Assembly: GCA_023443145.1 (NCBI GenBank)
Contig: JAEZVS010000019.1
Location: 1 to 8,169 of the forward strand
Source of the DNA: Bacillota bacterium
Lineage (GTDB): Bacteria; Bacillota; Peptococcia; Peptococcales; Peptococcaceae
Length of the DNA: 8,169 bases
Direction of reading: 5' to 3'
Part shown: positions 1-6,126 of the stretch, one piece after another
Layout of the letters: each line of letters starts with the position of its first letter
Numbering within the stretch: the stretch's first letter is position 1
The notes under the pieces: generated by a model
Seen by the model: the letters and a program-made list of their open reading frames with translations, nothing else
Databases searched by the model: none
What the model was told of the DNA's origin: nothing
Program-made: the position numbers and the translations under genes

Positions 1-237
1 TTGCAACACATCCCAAAGGGCAATACGGTGGCGTTGGCAAAAGGCTTTTGCAGCGTCAGGATTGTTGGGCGGCGTTTCGCCGAAGAGAGCCGCCAAAGTG
101 GGCCAAAAACGATTTTGTGGATGACCATAGTACATTTGGCGTTTGCGTGATTCTGGAGAAGGCATGGTGCCCAAGATTAAAACCAGTGCATTATCGGGCC
201 ACCAGGGATCAATATTGTGTGTGACAAATTCAGCCAT
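1..237 (-). CDS. Hypoxanthine/deoxyinosine-DNA glycosylase, UDG superfamily family 6 (3' part cut by window edge)
   Basis: The first 79 residues are visible; the rest lies past the left edge. Enzymes of this family remove deaminated bases (hypoxanthine, in some members uracil) from DNA as the first step of base excision repair. The identifying segment is strand-plus-loop LILGTMPSPES at residues 20-30, followed by YYGHPQNRFWP at 36-46, the hallmark of family 6 (HDG) rather than of Ung or Mug. N42 in HPQN is the likely counterpart of the catalytic Asn of the family. ALWDVLQ at 73-79 also fits the conserved helix region after it. Family members are usually about 160-170 aa, so roughly half is missing. 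The ATG at 237-235 overlaps the end of the upstream cysteine hydrolase gene by 8 bases, with a modest AGGTGG site at 252-247, so translation is probably coupled. The family call is firm; the preferred lesion is inferred from the family. Confidence 0.85.
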   Translation of the reverse strand, partial: MAEFVTHNIDPWWPDNALVLILGTMPSPESRKRQMYYGHPQNRFWPTLAALFGETPPNNPDAAKAFCQRHRIALWDVLQ

Positions 238-763
238 GGAGCACAACCACCTGACAGACGCTCATTGCATCAAGCGCACGTTCGTGACTTTCCGGGCTCA
301 CTCCGGCGCAGGCTGCGGCATCGACATAAATGGGCACTTCCGGCAAGGCTGCTTTGGCAATCAGCGCGTTAGAAATCACACAAATATCCGTACAGAGACC
401 GACAAATGTAATAGATGTGAGGAGCTTTTCTTTTGCTAAGTCAGTCAAGGATTCTGCCAGTGCCAATGAGCCGAAAGAGGGTTTGTCAATCATGCGGTGC
501 GGACGACCGGAAAGAGCTTTGGCAACATCGGGATGCAGCGCCCAACCGTCGGTGTTTTGCTTGCAGTGCATGATGGGTAAATGGTGCCCCTCCTGGCTGT
601 GCAAATAATTGTCATCATGGGTATCGCGTGTGGCGAGAATAGGACCCATATGCCCGCGAATGCGTGCCACAACTCGGGGCACAATTTGACGGGCTTCTTG
701 TGTGCCTAAGGCACCGTCAATAAAGTCATTCTGCATATCGATGACCACCAATACGTCGTTCAT
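230..763 (-). CDS. Cysteine hydrolase, isochorismatase/nicotinamidase superfamily
   Basis: A 177-aa cytosolic hydrolase with the complete superfamily catalytic triad: D9 in VVIDMQNDF, K94 in IDKPSFGS, and nucleophile C128 in GLCTDICV. Residues D47 and H49 (TRDTH), E58 and H66 (MHC) resemble the metal ligands of nicotinamidases, with spacings of 2, 9 and 8 residues; the last is one residue longer than I recall for a characterised streptococcal enzyme. The best guess is a nicotinamidase-like amidase (nicotinamide to nicotinate, NAD salvage). No nicotinate phosphoribosyltransferase gene is visible beside it, so another amide substrate is possible. The ATG has an AGGAGG site (774-769) five bases upstream, and an extended -10 promoter lies just before that. 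It is the first gene of a two-gene unit, and its 3' end overlaps the start of the DNA glycosylase gene. Superfamily is nearly certain, substrate is not. Confidence 0.9.
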   Translation of the reverse strand: MNDVLVVIDMQNDFIDGALGTQEARQIVPRVVARIRGHMGPILATRDTHDDNYLHSQEGHHLPIMHCKQNTDGWALHPDVAKALSGRPHRMIDKPSFGSLALAESLTDLAKEKLLTSITFVGLCTDICVISNALIAKAALPEVPIYVDAAACAGVSPESHERALDAMSVCQVVVLHG

Positions 764-800
764 GATGTCCTCCTATTCGTCGACTGCAACATTTTTGTGT

Positions 801-829
801 ATTGTACCATGAAGCTGTATTTGAGGAAA
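801..829 (-). promoter_or_regulatory. Promoter of the cysteine hydrolase / DNA glycosylase unit (extended -10)
   Basis: On the minus strand, TGGTACAAT at 809-801 is an extended -10 element (TG, one base, then TACAAT, 5/6 of consensus). The -35 at a 17-base spacing, TTTCCT (829-824), is poor, as is common when the -10 is extended. Transcription would start near 794, giving a leader of about 30 bases that contains the AGGAGG site. Assignment is by motif only. Confidence 0.6.
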
Positions 830-883
830 GCAGATGTGGCTGTTCGTAGACCATAAGAAACGCCGATGGAATAAAAAAATAAA

Positions 884-911
884 TTGAAATTTTTTCTTAA
901 CGTGTTATGAT
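884..911 (+). promoter_or_regulatory. Promoter of the DAACS symporter gene
   Basis: TTGAAA at 884-889 (5/6 match) and TATGAT at 906-911 (5/6 match) are 16 bases apart, and a TG at 903-904 extends the -10. Start of transcription is expected near 918. This rules out the in-frame ATG at 907, which would lie inside the -10 box, and supports the GTG start at 958. A short palindrome, TAACGTGTTA (898-907), overlaps the -10 and could be an operator, but it is too short to argue strongly. Confidence 0.7.
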
Positions 912-943
912 AAAAAATGGAATCTTTCATACTTATTTTCTTC

Positions 944-950
944 AAGGAGG
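944..950 (+). promoter_or_regulatory. Ribosome binding site that sets the symporter start at GTG 958
   Basis: AAGGAGG ends seven bases before the GTG at 958, the optimal spacing. The in-frame ATG at 952 is only one base from it and cannot be read efficiently from this site. Confidence 0.8.
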
Positions 951-957
951 AATGTCT

Positions 958-2181
958 GTGTCAGCAGAACAAAAATCATTTCGCTTGGGCCTAATCCCGC
1001 GGCTCATCATCGGCATTTTAGCCGGTCTGGTTATCGGTATGTTCATTAATGAACCGGTGGCCCGTGTCTTTGTGACCATTTCCAGTATTTTTGGTAGTTA
1101 TCTGAGTTTCATTATTCCTTTGCTTATTGTGAGTTTTGTCACGTCGGGTATCGGACATTTGACATCCGGTGGGGCGGGGCGCCTTTTAGGCTTTACGGTG
1201 TTTCTCGCTTATTGCTCCACGCTGGTGGCCGGCACTTTGGCATATTCGGTAGACTCGTTGGTGTTTCCGCACTTTATTACCTCAGATATCATTAAGAATT
1301 TTACAGAATCATCCGGGGCCAGCGTGGATTCTTTCCTTGCTTTTGAATTGCCTCCGGTATTCAGTGTGACCACGGCAATTGTTTTGGCTTTTATTATGGG
1401 GATCGGCATCATTTCATTGAGAAATCGCGAAGAGACAAAACAGTGGAGTGATCTTCTTATGAGTGGCTTTGATGGCTTACAGGCCATTGTGAATTTGGTG
1501 CTCAATAAAACCATCATTCCACTTCTTCCCATTTACATCGGTTTGACGTTTGCCAAACTCAGTTATACCGGTGAAGTTTGGAGCGTTCTCAAAGTGTTCT
1601 GGAAAGTTTATGTGGTGGTTTTGATTTTACATTTTGCCTATTTGACGGTGCTTTTCGTCATTGCGGGAACCGCCGGCGGCAAAAATCCCTTTACCCTTAT
1701 GCGCAATCAAATTCCCGGTTGGCTGACTGCTGTGGGAACCCAGTCTTCGGCCGTGACCATTCCGGTGAATGTGCAATGTGCAGAAAAAAATGGCGTGAGC
1801 AAATCGATTCGTGAATTTGTGGTGCCCCTCTGTGCCACGATTCATTTAGCCGGCTCAACCATCACCATTGTCAGCTGCGCCACCGGCGTTCTGATGATGA
1901 GCAACATGGCCCACAGCATGACCATTATGGTGCCTTTCATCATGACTTTGGGCGTGGTGATGATTGCAGCTCCGGGTGCACCGGGCGGCGCCATTATGAG
2001 CGCCCTCTCCTTTCTTCCGATGATCGGTATTCCGGTGGAAGGCGCTTTGGCCACTTTGATGATCGCTCTTTATCTCACGCAAGATTCTTTCGGTACAGCC
2101 TGCAATGTCAGCGGTGACAACGCCATTGCATTTTTTATCGATACTTTCAAAGACCGCATCACCGCCACCAAAAAAGCTTGA
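958..2181 (+). CDS. DAACS-family sodium/proton-coupled symporter (glutamate-transporter fold), atypical substrate site
   Basis: An inner-membrane carrier of 407 aa, normal length for the dicarboxylate/amino acid:cation symporter family. It is rich in hydrophobic segments from residue 11 onward (for example 11-30, 45-64, 79-97, 135-153, 218-237, 322-338) and has no signal peptide. Family marks are the serine-rich HP1 tip QSSAVTIPV (262-270), HP2 tip APGAPGG (338-344), and a last helix ending NVSGD (383-387). Aligned by eye with archaeal Glt_Ph, D376, T380, N383 and D387 keep the positions of D394, T398, N401 and D405. The NMDGT signature has become HLAGS (296-300), losing the sodium-binding Asp, and the arginine that holds an acidic side chain (R397) has become G379. 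A glutamate/aspartate role is therefore unlikely from this alignment; the substrate is unknown. The gene is divergent from the hydrolase gene, has its own promoter, and ends at an intrinsic terminator. Confidence 0.88.
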   Translation: MSAEQKSFRLGLIPRLIIGILAGLVIGMFINEPVARVFVTISSIFGSYLSFIIPLLIVSFVTSGIGHLTSGGAGRLLGFTVFLAYCSTLVAGTLAYSVDSLVFPHFITSDIIKNFTESSGASVDSFLAFELPPVFSVTTAIVLAFIMGIGIISLRNREETKQWSDLLMSGFDGLQAIVNLVLNKTIIPLLPIYIGLTFAKLSYTGEVWSVLKVFWKVYVVVLILHFAYLTVLFVIAGTAGGKNPFTLMRNQIPGWLTAVGTQSSAVTIPVNVQCAEKNGVSKSIREFVVPLCATIHLAGSTITIVSCATGVLMMSNMAHSMTIMVPFIMTLGVVMIAAPGAPGGAIMSALSFLPMIGIPVEGALATLMIALYLTQDSFGTACNVSGDNAIAFFIDTFKDRITATKKA

Positions 2182-2203
2182 TGGGCCTGATTCGGATGCG
2201 ATT

Positions 2204-2230
2204 AACTGCTCCTGCGGGAGCAGTTTTTTT
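2204..2230 (+). terminator. Intrinsic (rho-independent) terminator after the symporter gene
   Basis: A nine-base-pair perfect stem (AACTGCTCC at 2204-2212 with GGAGCAGTT at 2217-2225) closes a TGCG tetraloop and runs into a T tract (2224-2230). It sits 22 bases past the symporter stop codon and insulates the next gene. Confidence 0.93.
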
Positions 2231-2257
2231 GTATCGGCTCAAACGTCGTGGTATACT
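2229..2257 (+). promoter_or_regulatory. Promoter of the pRiA4b ORF-3-like gene (extended -10)
   Basis: TGGTATACT at 2249-2257 is an extended -10 (TATACT, 5/6). TTGTAT at 2229-2234 gives a weak -35 at a 17-base spacing and overlaps the tail of the terminator T tract. The predicted start near 2264 leaves a leader of about 30 bases. Confidence 0.6.
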
Positions 2258-2295
2258 AAAATCAATTCAAACACAAAAAATAGGAGACTGACAAA

Positions 2296-2940
2296 ATGGA
2301 GGCTTATATTTTCAGACTCAGTTTATCCAATACTCAATCGCCTGTATGGAGAGAATTGGCTGTGCCGGCTCTGATTGATTTTGGTGTACTGGCAGATATT
2401 TTTCAGCTGACGATTGGTTATCATAAGGCGCTCCCTTGGGAGTTTTTATTTGATGAGATGAAAGCGCGCATCACAAATGATCAGGCTCTTTTGGATCAAG
2501 CGCAGTATTTAAAAAGCGAAGCCGGCCAAGCACATTTGGCGTCTGTTGATCAGGAAAAACATACCGTGGATTTGTCTGTGGCGGTTTTAGATGCGGCAAC
2601 AGTACCTATGGCGCCGCTTTTCAAGAAATACAAGACGTGCCGCTTTTTGTATGATCCCACTGATGAATGGATATGGCACGTGCAGCTTTTGGATGTGACA
2701 GAAGAATTTTCCGGCCCCTTGCCCCAATTACTGGATGGTCAGGGGACGGCGCCGTTTGAAGAAATGGGCGGTATTTTAGGTTTTGAAGCACTTCTGGAAG
2801 CGTTGGTGGAGAACACCGAAGATGCAGAAGATTTGCGTCACTGGATGGCGGGAGAAGGGGCGCAGTTTTTTGATAAAGACAAAATCTCGAAAAACTTGGA
2901 ATCTTTTCGAGGGACCCATCCTCGTTTATGTGACCAATAA
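2296..2940 (+). CDS. pRiA4b ORF-3-like domain protein, function unknown
   Basis: A soluble 214-aa protein without signal peptide or membrane segments. The N-terminal part matches the start of the plasmid pRiA4b ORF-3-like family: YIFRLSLSNTQSPVWREL (4-21), then a helix and GYHKALPWEFLFD (41-53), the place of the usual GW..HLHEF element. The second half has YDPTDEWIWHVQLLDV (119-134), corresponding to the family's Y-D-x-G-D-x-W-x-H core, and PLPQLLDGQGTAPFEEMGG (141-159), corresponding to its G-x-G-x-x-P-x-E-D-x-G-G element with the D replaced by M. The family was first seen as a passenger gene of plasmids and IS1096-type elements, but no transposase or inverted repeats are visible here. The segment about 58-95 is less conserved and charged. 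AGGAG (2282-2286) lies nine bases before the ATG. The gene stands alone between a terminator and the histidine operon promoter. I cannot assign a biochemical role. Confidence 0.82.
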   Translation: MEAYIFRLSLSNTQSPVWRELAVPALIDFGVLADIFQLTIGYHKALPWEFLFDEMKARITNDQALLDQAQYLKSEAGQAHLASVDQEKHTVDLSVAVLDAATVPMAPLFKKYKTCRFLYDPTDEWIWHVQLLDVTEEFSGPLPQLLDGQGTAPFEEMGGILGFEALLEALVENTEDAEDLRHWMAGEGAQFFDKDKISKNLESFRGTHPRLCDQ

Positions 2941-2952
2941 ATAAAAATACGG

Positions 2953-2981
2953 TTGTCTTTAGTTCTTTATCTCGTTAAAAT
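2953..2981 (+). promoter_or_regulatory. Promoter of the histidine biosynthesis operon
   Basis: TTGTCT (2953-2958, 4/6) and TAAAAT (2976-2981, 5/6) are separated by exactly 17 bases. Unlike the other three promoters in this window it lacks the TG extension. The start near 2988 leaves about 20 bases before the hisZ GTG, no room for a T-box or attenuator. No terminator is visible between the preceding gene and here, so some read-through into the operon is possible. Confidence 0.65.
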
Positions 2982-2990
2982 GACAAAGAA
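2963..2990 (+). repeat. Interrupted inverted repeat around the his promoter -10, candidate operator
   Basis: TTCTTTATC (2963-2971) and GACAAAGAA (2982-2990) are inverted copies with 8 of 9 positions matching, separated by ten bases that contain the whole -10 box. Arm centres are 19 bases apart, about two helical turns, which suits a dimeric repressor on one DNA face. Most of it lies upstream of the expected transcription start, so an RNA hairpin role is unlikely. No regulator is identified, and the arms are AT-rich, so chance is not excluded. Confidence 0.4.
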
Positions 2991-2992
2991 TG

Positions 2993-3000
2993 AAAGGAGG
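2993..3000 (+). promoter_or_regulatory. Ribosome binding site that sets the hisZ start at GTG 3008
   Basis: AAAGGAGG ends seven bases before GTG 3008. The upstream in-frame ATG at 2990 directly abuts this site and would itself be at or beside the transcription start, so it is not the true start. Confidence 0.8.
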
Positions 3001-3007
3001 CCAAATT

Positions 3008-4207
3008 GTGAACAATCAACAACGCCTAACACCCGAAGGAACACGGGATGTGCTTTTTCAGCAGGCCCAAAGTGAATATGAGGTTGCCGATCATTTGCGT
3101 GCTTACTATCAGCAATATGGTTATCGTGAAGTGCGTACACCGGGCATTGAATTCTACGATGTCTTTACAGCGGGCCATCAATATTTTCCGCAAGAATCGA
3201 TGTATAAGTCCACCGATCGTCACGGGAAATTGGTGGTGATGCGTCCGGATTCCACCATTCCCATTGCACGCTTGGTGTCGAGTAAATTAAAACATCGCCC
3301 TATGCCGCTCAGACTTTATTATGATCAGATGGTCTATCGTGCCGGTCAAGGTCTGGATGGATTTTCTCATGAAATGCGGCAGAGCGGCATTGAGCTTATT
3401 GGTGACAACAGCTTTAAAAGCGATGTGGAGATGTTGGCGCTTTCTTGTGACACTCTGCGGACATTGGGCTTTGATGATTTTCGCATTGAAATTGGTCACG
3501 TAGGTATCGTGGAAAATATCTTGGCACAAATACCTCTGGTCAGTGAAGACAAGGATCGCATTCGTGCCGCACTGGATGAAAAAAATTTTTTCAATTTACA
3601 AGATATATTAGAACCGATGAAAGACGAACCGGCTGCCAAATTGCTGCTCATGTTGCCGCGGTTGTTCGGCGGTGTCGAAATTTTCGAGCGCGCGCGCGAA
3701 CTGTTTTGCGAGGTGGCGCCTAAGACCCTGACCGTTTTAGATGAGCTTTCCGGTTGCTACGATCGCGTGAAAGGCCTTTGTGAAGAGCGCCATATTATGG
3801 TGGATCTCAGTTTGGCCAACCAGGCTTATTATTACACCGGTCTCATTTTCCGCGGATATGTCTCGGGAGTGGGGGCGACTGTGCTCTCCGGCGGCCGTTA
3901 TGATCGACTGTTGGATGATTTCGGTCTCAACATCCCCGCCATCGGCTGCGGTGTACGGGTCGATCTCTTGGCGCGCATGCTATCAGGCGATTATGACAGT
4001 TCTCAAGTGCCTTTTGAATTGCTGTATGCAGACTTGAATGAACTGGGTGAGGCTTTAAAATGGCGTCGCAGCCGACCTCAACGCATGATACTGGCACTTT
4101 CAGACAATGAAGAATCCGCCTTTGCCGAAGCCTCTCGTTTGGGTGCCGATGCATTGGTGATTTACCGGCAGGGACAAATCGTCAGAAAGGAGTGCGCCGA
4201 TGCTTAG
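3008..4207 (+). CDS. hisZ: ATP phosphoribosyltransferase regulatory subunit HisZ
   Basis: A 399-aa paralogue of the histidyl-tRNA synthetase catalytic core that has no tRNA-charging role. It joins with short HisG to form the active, histidine-inhibited ATP phosphoribosyltransferase for the first step of histidine synthesis. It begins with LTPEGTRDVLF, then shows MRPDSTIPIARL and the class II synthetase motif 2 region LRLYYDQMVYR, followed by SGIELIG. The late HisRS-like elements YYTGLIFRGYV and LSGGRYDRLLDDFG are present, with IPAIGCGVRVDLL after them. The motif 2 segment lacks the FRxE-type charging residues, and the short HisG lies next door; both favour HisZ over HisS. The C-terminal anticodon-binding domain of HisS is absent; only about 65 residues follow, with an ALVIYRQGQIVRKE-type ending. 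It is the first operon gene, and its stop overlaps the hisG start by eight bases. Confidence 0.93.
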   Translation: MNNQQRLTPEGTRDVLFQQAQSEYEVADHLRAYYQQYGYREVRTPGIEFYDVFTAGHQYFPQESMYKSTDRHGKLVVMRPDSTIPIARLVSSKLKHRPMPLRLYYDQMVYRAGQGLDGFSHEMRQSGIELIGDNSFKSDVEMLALSCDTLRTLGFDDFRIEIGHVGIVENILAQIPLVSEDKDRIRAALDEKNFFNLQDILEPMKDEPAAKLLLMLPRLFGGVEIFERARELFCEVAPKTLTVLDELSGCYDRVKGLCEERHIMVDLSLANQAYYYTGLIFRGYVSGVGATVLSGGRYDRLLDDFGLNIPAIGCGVRVDLLARMLSGDYDSSQVPFELLYADLNELGEALKWRRSRPQRMILALSDNEESAFAEASRLGADALVIYRQGQIVRKECADA

Positions 4208-4844
4208 AATTGCATTGACCAAAGGCCGGCTGGAAAAACAAGCGGTCAAGCTTTTTTCCCGCATGGGATTGGATGTTTCCGCCATGGAACAAAAAGGCCG
4301 TCGCTTACAGCTGCCACTTTCGGACGAGGTGGAGGTGGTGTTGGCAAAGGCCCCGGATGTCATTACCTATGTTGCCCATGGCGTGTGCGATATGGGCGTG
4401 GTAGGACGCGATACGATTATGGAATACGGCGGGTCCTTTTACGAAGTGCTGGATTTGGGGTTCGGCAAATGCCGTTTTGCGGTGGCCGCTCCTAAAAATC
4501 GGGCCGATGATTTTTATAATACCGAAACCATCTCACGGTTGGCCAGCAAATATCCCAATGTGACGCGCAACTATTTTGCACAAAAAGGCATGGATGTAGA
4601 TATTATTAAAATTGAAGGCTCCGTTGAATTGGCGCCGCTTCTAGGCCTTAGTGACGGTATTGTTGACATTGTGGAGACGGGGAATACTTTACGTGAAAAC
4701 GGCCTGATGGTGGTGGAAGAAGTGGCGCAGCTGTCCGCTCGCTTGATAGTGAATACGGTCAGTATGAAACTCAAGCAGCAGGAGATAGAAGCCTTTATTT
4801 CCAAGCTGGAAGGCGTACTGGAGGAAACCTATGAATCGATTTGA
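4200..4844 (+). CDS. hisG: ATP phosphoribosyltransferase, short-form catalytic subunit HisG
   Basis: Catalyses condensation of ATP with PRPP to phosphoribosyl-ATP, the committed and feedback-controlled step of histidine synthesis. At 214 aa it is the short form, lacking the C-terminal regulatory domain of about 80 aa found in long HisG, so it depends on HisZ. It opens with LRIALTKGRLEKQA (2-15), has the conserved DVITYVAHGVCDMGVVGRD segment (53-71), and the PRPP-binding loop SDGIVDIVETGNTLRENG (151-168) with D156, E159, T160, G161 and T163. The usual Pro of DVPTYV is Ile at 55, a mild change. AAAGGAG (4186-4192) lies seven bases before the ATG, inside the end of hisZ. Its 3' end overlaps hisD by 14 bases, so both partners of the complex and the next enzyme are translated as a linked block. 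Confidence 0.96.
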   Translation: MLRIALTKGRLEKQAVKLFSRMGLDVSAMEQKGRRLQLPLSDEVEVVLAKAPDVITYVAHGVCDMGVVGRDTIMEYGGSFYEVLDLGFGKCRFAVAAPKNRADDFYNTETISRLASKYPNVTRNYFAQKGMDVDIIKIEGSVELAPLLGLSDGIVDIVETGNTLRENGLMVVEEVAQLSARLIVNTVSMKLKQQEIEAFISKLEGVLEETYESI

Positions 4845-6126
4845 TACAAAAACGAACGGTGCCGCTTGTTTTTTGGCAGACTTAAAGACGCGCCAGGAAT
4901 CAGTGGATGGAGAGGTGCTCCGTACGGTCTCGGAAATTTTAGAAGATGTGCGCAAAGAAGGAGACAAGGCCCTTTCTCGTTATAGTGAGCGCTTTGACGG
5001 CATAACCGGCCCGCCTCGTTTTTTAGATATGCAAGACGCTCGTGCGGCCATTAAGCGTATTCCTGCCGATCTTTTGACGGCGATGGAAGCATCTGCTGAA
5101 AACATTCGCAGTTTTCATGCCCATCAGCTGCCTAAAGGCTTTGAAATCAAGCAGCCGGATGGAAGTGTGCTGGGGCAGGTGGTGCGCCCCTTAGATCGAG
5201 TGGGGTTGTATGTTCCCGGAGGGCGGGCGGCATATCCCTCATCGGTGCTCATGAATGCCATTCCTGCAAAAATCGCCGGCGTAGGGGAACTCATTATGAC
5301 CACGCCTCCCGGACCCGATGGTCGGGTGGCTGATGTTATCTTAGCAGCAGCGGCTATTTCCGGTGTGGATCGCATTCTATTGGCTGGCGGTGCTCAGGCT
5401 TGTGCGGCCTTAGCCTATGGCACGGAAACGGTTCCTCAGGTAGACAAGATTACCGGACCGGGCAATATTTATGTTGCCACCGCCAAGAAACTTCTTTATG
5501 GTATCGTAGACATAGATATGATTGCCGGCCCGTCAGAAATTTTAGTGATCGCCGATGACAGTGCCAATCCCTGTTGGGTGGCTGCAGATCTATTAAGTCA
5601 GTGTGAACACGACCCGCTGGCAGCGGCCATTCTCATCACGCCCAGTGCCAGGTTGGCAGATGCGGTGGCAGCAGAAATAGAAAAACAGAGCCAAGAATTG
5701 TCACGCCGCGACATTGTGGCGGCGTCACTTAAAAACACATCGGCCATCATCGTCACTCAAGATTTGGACGAAGCGTTTCATTTGGCCAATCAGGTGGCGC
5801 CGGAGCATTTGGAACTCATTATAGAAGGTGCAGAGAAGGCGTTGGCGCAAGTACAGCATGCAGGATCGGTCTTTTTAGGTGCGCACACACCGGAAGCGGT
5901 TGGTGACTATTTTGCCGGCACCAACCATGTTCTGCCCACCTCGGGGACGGCGCGATTTTTTTCGCCGCTGGGCGTGGAAAGTTTCTTGAGACGTATGCAA
6001 TATGTCAACTATGCGCCGGAATCCATCCAAGTCCATGGTGATGCCATTGCCACCTTTGCGTTGGCGGAAGGTTTAGATGCCCATGCAGCTTCGGTGAAAG
6101 TGAGGATGGAAGATGAGAATAAATGA
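4831..6126 (+). CDS. hisD: Histidinol dehydrogenase HisD
   Basis: A zinc-dependent, cytosolic NAD enzyme that oxidises L-histidinol in two steps to L-histidine, the end of the pathway. At 431 aa it has normal length. All key residues known from the E. coli enzyme are in place: zinc ligands Q257 and H260 (SQCEHDP), D359 (EAVGDYF) and H418 (LDAHAAS), and the catalytic pair E325-H326 (VAPEHLEL). The glycine-rich VGLYVPGGRAAYPSS (124-138) and TGPGNIYVATAKK (208-220) segments and IAGPSEILVIAD (231-242) also match. GGAGG (4820-4824) six bases before the ATG lies inside the end of hisG. The stop codon overlaps the hisC start by 14 bases. Nothing suggests damage or loss of function. Confidence 0.97.
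   Translation: MNRFDTKTNGAACFLADLKTRQESVDGEVLRTVSEILEDVRKEGDKALSRYSERFDGITGPPRFLDMQDARAAIKRIPADLLTAMEASAENIRSFHAHQLPKGFEIKQPDGSVLGQVVRPLDRVGLYVPGGRAAYPSSVLMNAIPAKIAGVGELIMTTPPGPDGRVADVILAAAAISGVDRILLAGGAQACAALAYGTETVPQVDKITGPGNIYVATAKKLLYGIVDIDMIAGPSEILVIADDSANPCWVAADLLSQCEHDPLAAAILITPSARLADAVAAEIEKQSQELSRRDIVAASLKNTSAIIVTQDLDEAFHLANQVAPEHLELIIEGAEKALAQVQHAGSVFLGAHTPEAVGDYFAGTNHVLPTSGTARFFSPLGVESFLRRMQYVNYAPESIQVHGDAIATFALAEGLDAHAASVKVRMEDENK

Noticed and set aside
889..918. A/T-tract inverted repeat (ATTTTTT with AAAAAAT) flanking the symporter -10
   Set aside because: It is pure low-complexity A/T with a 16-base gap and no extension inward, so it is expected by chance in such a promoter.
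760..945. 61-codon minus-strand frame across the divergent promoter region
   Set aside because: It overlaps two clear promoters and the hydrolase ribosome binding site, has low-complexity composition and resembles no known protein.
907..957. Longer symporter reading frame starting at ATG 907
   Set aside because: That ATG lies in the -10 box, and AAGGAGG at 944-950 is at the right distance only for GTG 958; the extra 17 residues also do not resemble a DAACS start.
2296..2940. Possibility that the pRiA4b ORF-3-like gene marks an insertion element
   Set aside because: No transposase fragment, terminal inverted repeats or target duplication could be seen on either side.
3008..4207. Histidyl-tRNA synthetase instead of HisZ
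   Set aside because: The motif 2 charging residues and the C-terminal anticodon-binding domain are absent, and a short HisG that needs HisZ follows directly.
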